Assembly: GCF_000304315.1 (NCBI RefSeq)
Contig: NC_018485.1
Location: forward strand, 2,264,501-2,328,500
Reading direction: 5' to 3'
Length of the DNA: 64,000 nt
Source: Methylocystis sp. SC2
Lineage (GTDB): Bacteria > Pseudomonadota > Alphaproteobacteria > Rhizobiales > Beijerinckiaceae
In this document: piece after piece, positions 59,126 through 64,000 of the stretch
Position numbering within the stretch: the stretch's first letter is position 1
Layout of the letters: each line of letters starts with the position of its first letter
Made by a program: the position numbers and the translations under genes
Notes under the pieces: generated by a model
The model's input: only the letters and a program-made list of their open reading frames with translations
The model's database searches: none
What the model was told of the DNA's origin: nothing

Positions 59126-61087
59126 ATGGCGAACAATAAGGTCATTACCGCCGACGAGGCGATTGCGCTCATTCGCGACAATGACGTCGTAACCACCACC
59201 GGCTTCGTCCAGAGCTGCATTCCGGAAGCCCTGCACGCCGCTTTGGAGAAGCGCTTCGTCGAGAGCCAACATCCGCGCGACCTCACGCTGATCATGACGG
59301 CCGGCGCCGGCGACTCCAAGGGTCTCGGCACGGGACGTTTCCATCATGAAGGTCTGCTGCGCCGGGTGATCGCCGCCAATTTCGGCCGCATGCCGAAGGT
59401 CGCCCAGGCGGCGCAGGAGAACAAGATCTGCGGCTATAATCTCCCGCAGGGCGTCATTTCGCAGCTCTACCGCGCCTGCGCCGCCGGCCAGCCGGGCCTC
59501 TTCTCCAAAGTCGGCCTCTACACCTATGTCGATCCGCGCTTTGGCGGCGGCAAGGTGAACGACCGCACCAAAGAGGACATGGTCAAATACCATAACATCC
59601 AAGGCGAAGAGTGGCTGTTCTATATCGCCACCAAGATCGACGTCGCCTTCATTCGCGGCACCTCGGCCGACCCTTCCGGCAATATTTCGATGGAGCGCGA
59701 AGCGCTCGTGCTCGACAATCTCGCGCAGGCGATGGCCGCCCATAACAATGGCGGGCTCGTCATCGCCCAGGTCGAGCGCATCGTCGAACAGGGGTCGATC
59801 AAACCGAAGGACGTGCATGTGCCCGGCATTCTGGTCTCGGCGGTCGTCATCGCCGATCCGCCGGAAATGCACCGGATGAACTATGGCGTGATCCATAATC
59901 CGGCGCTTTCCGGCGAAATCCGCGTGCCGGTCGAGAAATTCGCCAAAATGCCGCTCGACGAGCGCAAGGTCATCGCCCGGCGCGCCAGCTTCGAGCTGCC
60001 GCCGAACGGCGTCGTCAATCTTGGCGTCGGCGCGCCGGAAGGCATCGCCGCCGTCGCCAACGAAGAAAAGATGACGCCCTACATCACGCTGACGACGGAA
60101 GCCGGCGCGATTGGCGGCGTGCTCGCCGCCGGCTCGAGCTTCGGCGCCGCGACCAACGCCGACGCGATCATCCAGCAGAACCAGCAGTTCGACTTCTATG
60201 ACGGCGGCGGTCTCGACATGACCTGCCTCGGCATGGCCGAGTGCGACCTGCAGGGCAATGTCAACACGTCGAAATTCGGCGGACGCCTCAACGGCTGCGG
60301 CGGCTTCATCAACATCAGCCAGAACGCGCGACTCGTCGTTTACGCCGGCACCTTCACCAATGGCGGGCTGCGCGTCGAGATCGCCGACGGCAAGGTGAAC
60401 ATCCTGCAGGAAGGCAGGAACAAGAAGTTCCTCAACGCCGTCGAGCAGATCACCTTCTCCGGCAAATTCGCGCAAAAGCGCAAGCAGCCGGTCTATTACG
60501 TGACCGAGCGCTGCGTGTTCAAACTCGTCGACAAGGGGCTTGAACTGATCGAGGTCGCGCCGGGGATCGATATCGACAAGGACATCCTGGCGCATATGGA
60601 TTTCAAGCCGATCGTCGAACATCCGGAATTGATGGACAAGCGCATCTTCATCGACGAGCCGATGGGGCTGCTCAATGACCTCATCAATCTCAACATGTCG
60701 GATCGCGTCACTTACGACGCCGACCGCAACATCCTCTTCGTCAATCTCGAGGGCTGGCACGCGCGCACCAAGAAGGACATCGACGATCTGCGCAAGACTT
60801 TGATCCAGGCGTCCGAAAAGGTCGGCAAGCGCGTCAACTCCGTCGTCAATCACGACGGCTGGAAGATCAATGAGGCGCTTTACGACGATTACGCCGAAAT
60901 GATCGATGATATGAGCCAGCATTATTATCTGACGACGACCCGCTATGCGACGAGCGCCTTCGCGCGCCTGAAGATGAAGGAGGCGCTGTCCAAGCGCGGT
61001 CTGCAGCCGCATGTGTTCGAGCGGCGCGAGGCTGCCGAGAGCTTCCTCGAAGTCGTCGGCAAGGAAGAAGAAAAGGCGCCGGCCTAG
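59126..61087 (+). CDS. Acyl-CoA:acetate/3-ketoacid CoA-transferase-like protein
   Basis: A 653-residue single-chain family I CoA transferase in which the alpha and beta halves are fused. N-terminal half: DEAIALIRDNDVVTTTGF and TAGAGDSKGLGTGRFHHEG; C-terminal half: NLGVGAPEGIAAVANEE and LTTEAGAIGGVLAAGSSFG, where the catalytic Glu is expected. The protein extends about 100 residues past a typical family member, ending in an acidic tail. Substrates cannot be told; short- or medium-chain acyl-CoA exchange is likely. Stands alone; a terminator follows at 61240. Confidence 0.9.
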   Translation: MANNKVITADEAIALIRDNDVVTTTGFVQSCIPEALHAALEKRFVESQHPRDLTLIMTAGAGDSKGLGTGRFHHEGLLRRVIAANFGRMPKVAQAAQENKICGYNLPQGVISQLYRACAAGQPGLFSKVGLYTYVDPRFGGGKVNDRTKEDMVKYHNIQGEEWLFYIATKIDVAFIRGTSADPSGNISMEREALVLDNLAQAMAAHNNGGLVIAQVERIVEQGSIKPKDVHVPGILVSAVVIADPPEMHRMNYGVIHNPALSGEIRVPVEKFAKMPLDERKVIARRASFELPPNGVVNLGVGAPEGIAAVANEEKMTPYITLTTEAGAIGGVLAAGSSFGAATNADAIIQQNQQFDFYDGGGLDMTCLGMAECDLQGNVNTSKFGGRLNGCGGFINISQNARLVVYAGTFTNGGLRVEIADGKVNILQEGRNKKFLNAVEQITFSGKFAQKRKQPVYYVTERCVFKLVDKGLELIEVAPGIDIDKDILAHMDFKPIVEHPELMDKRIFIDEPMGLLNDLINLNMSDRVTYDADRNILFVNLEGWHARTKKDIDDLRKTLIQASEKVGKRVNSVVNHDGWKINEALYDDYAEMIDDMSQHYYLTTTRYATSAFARLKMKEALSKRGLQPHVFERREAAESFLEVVGKEEEKAPA

Positions 61088-61205
61088 AGCGCTTCCCGAT
61101 CGCCTGGATTCATGTGATCGACAGAGAATCGCTCAAAATCAAAACGTTGGAGCAGGTTCGCATCGAAAAAGTCTGTCAACTTTTTCGGAACCGGCTCTGA
61201 GCCGG
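61085..61205. repeat. Dispersed intergenic repeat, copy 3
   Basis: Starts AGAGCGCTTCCCGATCGCC right at the end of the CoA-transferase gene and contains GGATTCATGTGATC and GAAAAAGT..ACTTTTTC inverted halves followed by GGAACCGGCTCTGAGCCGG. Read in reverse it gives GATCACATGAATCC, related to the hairpin part of copies at 53402 and 57820. Confidence 0.6.
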
Positions 61206-61239
61206 CCAGTTTCTGACTTTAGCTGCTGAAAAATAAACA

Positions 61240-61266
61240 GGCCCCGTGGCGTAAGCTCACGGGGCC
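61240..61266 (+). terminator. Intrinsic terminator of the CoA-transferase gene
   Basis: Perfect 9-bp stem GGCCCCGTG/CACGGGGCC with a 9-base loop, followed by CTTTGCTT; an A-rich run precedes it. Placed 150 bases after the stop, just behind repeat copy 3. Confidence 0.75.
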
Positions 61267-61670
61267 CTTTGCTTCGCTTGGAAGCTAGTCTGGATTGTCC
61301 AGTCCATGATCGGGCGCCCGATGCTTGGCCTTTGCGTGCGGCCGCCCGCAAGATTGTCGATGTGTCTCAGAGGATGGACGGATCAAGCAGCTGCTCCTGA
61401 TCGCCCAGTGACCGGAACCAAACGCCGGTCAATTGGTCTGACCCGGTGGCGTCATGCTCCTCTCGCAACGCTGTTGCTCGGTTCGGCCCATCAACAGGGG
61501 ATTTCTGGGCCTATCCTGGATCGCGTTCGCATCGAGGTCCCGCCCGAGCGAGCCTGCCGATCATGCTGTCGGATCGACAGGTGCGATACAACAAAAGATG
61601 AACCTGGTTTGGGATTCGGTCAAGAACATTCCGTCGTCCAAAACGGCGAGCGTGGTTGCGTCCGACAAAT
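61267..61670. other. Gene-free region
   Basis: About 400 bases between the terminator and the arsR/methyltransferase promoter. Short frames exist (for example 61306-61674) but none resembles a known protein or has a ribosome site; possibly a decayed sequence. I cannot say what it once encoded. Confidence 0.4.
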
Positions 61671-61671
61671 T

Positions 61672-61695
61672 TGACGTATATAGATATCTTTATGT
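61672..61695. promoter_or_regulatory. Palindromic operator at the arsR/methyltransferase gene
   Basis: GACGTATATAGA and TATCTTTATGTC form an imperfect 24-base palindrome overlapping the probable promoter and the first candidate start codon (61692). Position and AT-rich symmetry fit an ArsR-type autorepressor site controlling the metF-metH operon. Confidence 0.5.
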
Positions 61696-62720
61696 CTAAC
61701 GTAGAACTCATGAAGTCCGTCGCCAAATTGGCCCTCGACCCGACGCTCGCGGCGCTGAACGCCGCCGGAGAGGAGACGCGCCTGCGTCTTCTGGCGTTGC
61801 TCGCCCAGTCGGAGCTGACGGTGAGCGAGGTCGTGGCGATCCTGGGCCAGTCCCAGCCGCGCGTCTCGCGCCATCTCAAGCTCCTCGTCGAAGCGGGCCT
61901 CGTCGAGCGTCGCCGCGAAGGCGCCTGGGCCTTTTTCCGTCTGTCGCCGGCCGGCCCGGCGGGCGCCCTCGCGCGCGCCATCGTCGGATGGCTCGAGGCT
62001 GACGACGCGCTTCTTGCCGGCGATCGCGCGAGACTCGCCCAGGTGCGTCAGGCGCGCGCCGAAAACGCCGCGCGCTATTTCGCCGCGCATGCCGAGGAGT
62101 GGGACCGCATTCGCGCGCTGCACGTCCCCGAGGAGAGCGTCGAGGAGGCGATGCGCGAGGTCGTGGGCGAGAGACCGGTGCGCAATCTGCTCGATCTCGG
62201 GGCCGGCGCCGGACGGATGCTGGAGCTTTTCGCGCCCCAGGCGGAGCGCGCCGTCGGCGTCGATCTTTCCTCCGCCATGCTCGGCGTCGCGCGCGGCCGT
62301 CTCGAAGAGACCGGCTTCGATAATGTGCAGCTGCGCCAGGGCGACATCTACGCGCTGCCGATCGAGCGCAACTCCATCGACCTCGCGATCATGCATCAGG
62401 TTCTGCACTTTCTGGACGATCCGGGCCGCGCCCTGCGCGAGGCGGCGCGGGTGCTCGCGCCCGGCGGCCGGCTGCTCGTCGTCGACTTCGCGCCGCATCA
62501 GGAAGAGACGCTGCGCGACACGCACGCGCATCGCCGCCTCGGCTTTTCCGACGCTGAAATCACGGGACTGCTCGCGCAGGCGGGCCTCGACATTGTTCAG
62601 CGCCGGCAACTGGCGCCCGACCCTAGCGAAGGCGCAAAGCTCACCGTCTCCTTGTGGCTGGCGCGCGATCCGCGCGTCATCGCCGATCCCATTCCCACAG
62701 CATCTTATGAGACAGCCTGA
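61692..62720 (+). CDS. ArsR-family regulator fused to SAM-dependent methyltransferase
   Basis: A 342-residue fusion. Residues about 20-95 are an ArsR winged helix (LTVSEVVAILGQSQPRVSRHLKLL); residues about 150-340 are a class I methyltransferase domain with motif I LLDLGAGAGRMLE (about 167-179), VGVDLS, and a motif IV-like DLAIMHQVLHFLDD. The SAM domain likely senses SAM/SAH rather than only catalysing. ATG 61710 is an alternative start, since 61692 lies inside the operator. TGATG overlap with metF shows it is part of the methionine-cycle operon, of which it is the probable regulator. Confidence 0.92.
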   Translation: MSNVELMKSVAKLALDPTLAALNAAGEETRLRLLALLAQSELTVSEVVAILGQSQPRVSRHLKLLVEAGLVERRREGAWAFFRLSPAGPAGALARAIVGWLEADDALLAGDRARLAQVRQARAENAARYFAAHAEEWDRIRALHVPEESVEEAMREVVGERPVRNLLDLGAGAGRMLELFAPQAERAVGVDLSSAMLGVARGRLEETGFDNVQLRQGDIYALPIERNSIDLAIMHQVLHFLDDPGRALREAARVLAPGGRLLVVDFAPHQEETLRDTHAHRRLGFSDAEITGLLAQAGLDIVQRRQLAPDPSEGAKLTVSLWLARDPRVIADPIPTASYETA

Positions 62721-63619
62721 TGTTTAACGCTCTTCATCCCACGGCGTCGCCCAACCAATTTGCGATCTCCTATGAATTCTTTCCGCCCAAGACGCCGGAG
62801 ATGGAGACGCAACTCTGGCAGACGATCAATCGGCTGGCGGCGCTCAAACCGCATTTCGTCTCCGTCACCTATGGCGCCGGCGGCACCACCCGCGAGCGCA
62901 CCCATTCGATCGTCGCGCGCATCGTGCGCGAGACCGAAATGAAGCCCGCCGCGCATCTCACCTGCGTCTCCGCCGCGCGCGAAGACGTCGACGCGATCCT
63001 GCGCGACTATTGGGACGCCGGCGTTCGCCATATCGTGGCGCTGCGCGGCGATCCGCCGACAGGCGTCGGCTCGCATTTTGAGGCGCATCCGAGAGGCTAC
63101 GCCAATTCGACCGATCTCGTGCGCGGCATTCGCCGCATCGGCGATTTTGAGATTTCCGTGTCGACCTATCCCGAAGGCCATCCGGAAAGCGCCTCGATCG
63201 AACAGGATCTCGACGCGCTTCAGGCGAAGGTGGACGCGGGCGCGACGCGCGCCATCACGCAGTTCTTCTTCGACAATGACGTCTACTTCAAATTTCTCGA
63301 CAAGGCGCGCGGGCGCGGAATAACGATTCCAATCGTTCCCGGCATCATGCCGATCCGCAATTTCAAACAGGTCGCGGGTTTTGCGCAAAAGGCCGGAGCG
63401 AGCGTGCCGCGCTGGCTCGCCGAGCGCTTCGACGGACTGGACGAGGACCCGGAGACGCGCGCGCTTATCGCCGCCACGACGGCCGTCGAGCAGGTGATGA
63501 GCCTGGCGCGCGCCGGCGTCAATGAATTCCACTTCTACACCAATAATCGCGCCGACCTGGTCTTCGCCATTTGCCATTTGCTTGGCGTGCGTCCCGTTCG
63601 TGAAAGGGCCATCGCATGA
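62720..63619 (+). CDS. metF: Methylenetetrahydrofolate reductase
   Basis: MetF, 299 residues, FAD enzyme reducing 5,10-methylene-THF to 5-methyl-THF, the methyl donor for MetH. Recognised from [37 protein letters not shown] and [14 protein letters not shown], and [11 protein letters not shown]. Starts in a TGATG overlap with the regulator gene and ends in an ATGA overlap with metH. Confidence 0.97.
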   Translation: MFNALHPTASPNQFAISYEFFPPKTPEMETQLWQTINRLAALKPHFVSVTYGAGGTTRERTHSIVARIVRETEMKPAAHLTCVSAAREDVDAILRDYWDAGVRHIVALRGDPPTGVGSHFEAHPRGYANSTDLVRGIRRIGDFEISVSTYPEGHPESASIEQDLDALQAKVDAGATRAITQFFFDNDVYFKFLDKARGRGITIPIVPGIMPIRNFKQVAGFAQKAGASVPRWLAERFDGLDEDPETRALIAATTAVEQVMSLARAGVNEFHFYTNNRADLVFAICHLLGVRPVRERAIA

Positions 63620-64000
63620 TTTTCGACAAAGCTTACGGCCCAAAAATTCTCCAGACTTTGGAAGAGGCCGCGTCGCGCCGCATTCTCATTCTCGACGGCG
63701 CCATGGGCACGATGATCCAGCGCCACAAATTCGAGGAAGCGGATTTCCGCGGCGCGCGCTTCGCGGATCACGCCAAGGACCTGCGCGGCAACAACGACCT
63801 GCTGACGCTGACGCAGCCGGACGCGATCAAGGCGATCCATGTCGCCTATCTCGACGCCGGCGCCGACATCATCGAGACCAACACGTTTTCGTCGACGACC
63901 ATCGCTCAGGCCGATTACGGGCTGGAACATCTCGCTTTCGAGCTCAATTGCGCGGGCGCGCGGCTGGCGCGCGCAGCCGCCGACGAAGTCGCGGCGAAGA
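63616..64000 (+). CDS. metH: Cobalamin-dependent methionine synthase, 5' part
   Basis: The first 128 codons of MetH, running off the window's end. The ATG (63616) overlaps the metF stop. The segment is the start of the homocysteine-binding domain: [20 protein letters not shown], then [17 protein letters not shown] and [22 protein letters not shown], all typical. MetH transfers the methyl group from methyl-THF through methylcobalamin to homocysteine; it depends on B12 supply. Confidence 0.96.
   Translation, partial: MIFDKAYGPKILQTLEEAASRRILILDGAMGTMIQRHKFEEADFRGARFADHAKDLRGNNDLLTLTQPDAIKAIHVAYLDAGADIIETNTFSSTTIAQADYGLEHLAFELNCAGARLARAAADEVAAK

Noticed and set aside
59006..61012. 668-codon minus-strand frame over the CoA-transferase gene
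   Set aside because: No domain motifs, mirrors a well-conserved enzyme on the other strand.
61190..61215. GGAAC-N16-AGTT resembling an EcfG promoter
   Set aside because: The -10 is AGTT rather than CGTT, it lies inside repeat copy 3, and no gene follows within reach.
61306..61674. Possible transposase remnant
   Set aside because: Some phrases vaguely recall transposases, but I could not identify a DDE motif, terminal repeats or a family; left as gene-free DNA.
1..64000. tRNA/rRNA genes, CRISPR arrays, prophage or conjugative elements
   Set aside because: No T-arm-like GGTTCGANTCC cloverleaf, no regularly spaced repeats, and no integrase, terminase or transfer genes were seen.

Overview
The window looks like a chromosomal stretch from a high-GC alphaproteobacterium of the order Hyphomicrobiales (Rhizobiales). 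Evidence is the PhyR/NepR/EcfG general stress cassette, an lptB-rpoN-hpf-ptsN cluster, an ExoR homolog, a C4-pathway ALA synthase (hemA), a MaeB malic enzyme with a PTA domain, and an ArsR/methyltransferase-metF-metH operon. Copper-handling families (HMA, cupredoxin, DUF2182/DUF1326) and B12 and sulfide modules would suit a methylotroph or methanotroph of the Methylocystaceae/Beijerinckiaceae type. No methane monooxygenase gene is present, so that placement is inference. I see no tRNA, rRNA, CRISPR array, intact insertion sequence or prophage.

Layout. 0-5.8 kb: a DUF2243 membrane protein behind an EcfG promoter, leuD, then lptB-rpoN-hpf-ptsN. 5.8-8.2 kb: general stress response (KGG protein, phyR, nepR-ecfG). 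8.2-11.3 kb: fumC, a palindromic repeat element, an M20 dipeptidase. 11.3-15.6 kb: a cobalamin riboswitch leading a TonB-dependent receptor, an unknown protein and a small polytopic membrane protein, probably a corrinoid uptake operon. 15.7-22.4 kb: Cys-rich histidine kinase, LysR, DUF938 methyltransferase, SDR, DUF1326-DUF2182 pair, a decayed copy of the cobalamin adenosyltransferase gene, an L,D-transpeptidase homolog with altered active site, and the intact adenosyltransferase. 22.7-38.6 kb: housekeeping (hemA, ugd, maeB, mutS, rsmD, an rluB-like gene, tadA) interrupted by an EcfG-driven operon of two 24-residue membrane peptides around a 307-residue membrane protein. 38.8-56.1 kb: carbonic anhydrase, then a sulfide/persulfide and respiratory region (rhodanese, AhpD-like protein, RND pump, HiPIP-like protein, BigR/SqrR-type ArsR, two DUF2892 proteins, Crp/Fnr regulator, sulfide:quinone oxidoreductase, cydPABX, an HMA-SafE-cupredoxin-LysM fusion, cytochrome c', TSUP transporter, Blh-type persulfide dioxygenase). 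56.1-64 kb: exoR, cytochrome c, queE-queD, a CoA transferase, and arsR/methyltransferase-metF-metH running off the edge.

How it fits together. Three perfect GGAAC-N16-CGTT motifs tie the DUF2243 gene, nepR-ecfG and the small-peptide operon to the general stress sigma factor encoded here. A shared AT-rich motif (TTAGCTATTGCTTA-like) upstream of the RND operon and between the TSUP and persulfide dioxygenase genes, with a weaker relative at the arsR promoter, suggests one persulfide-responsive regulon. SQR sits directly ahead of a cytochrome bd operon, giving a plausible route for sulfide electrons into a sulfide-tolerant oxidase. B12 uptake, B12 adenosylation and B12-dependent methionine synthase all occur in the window.
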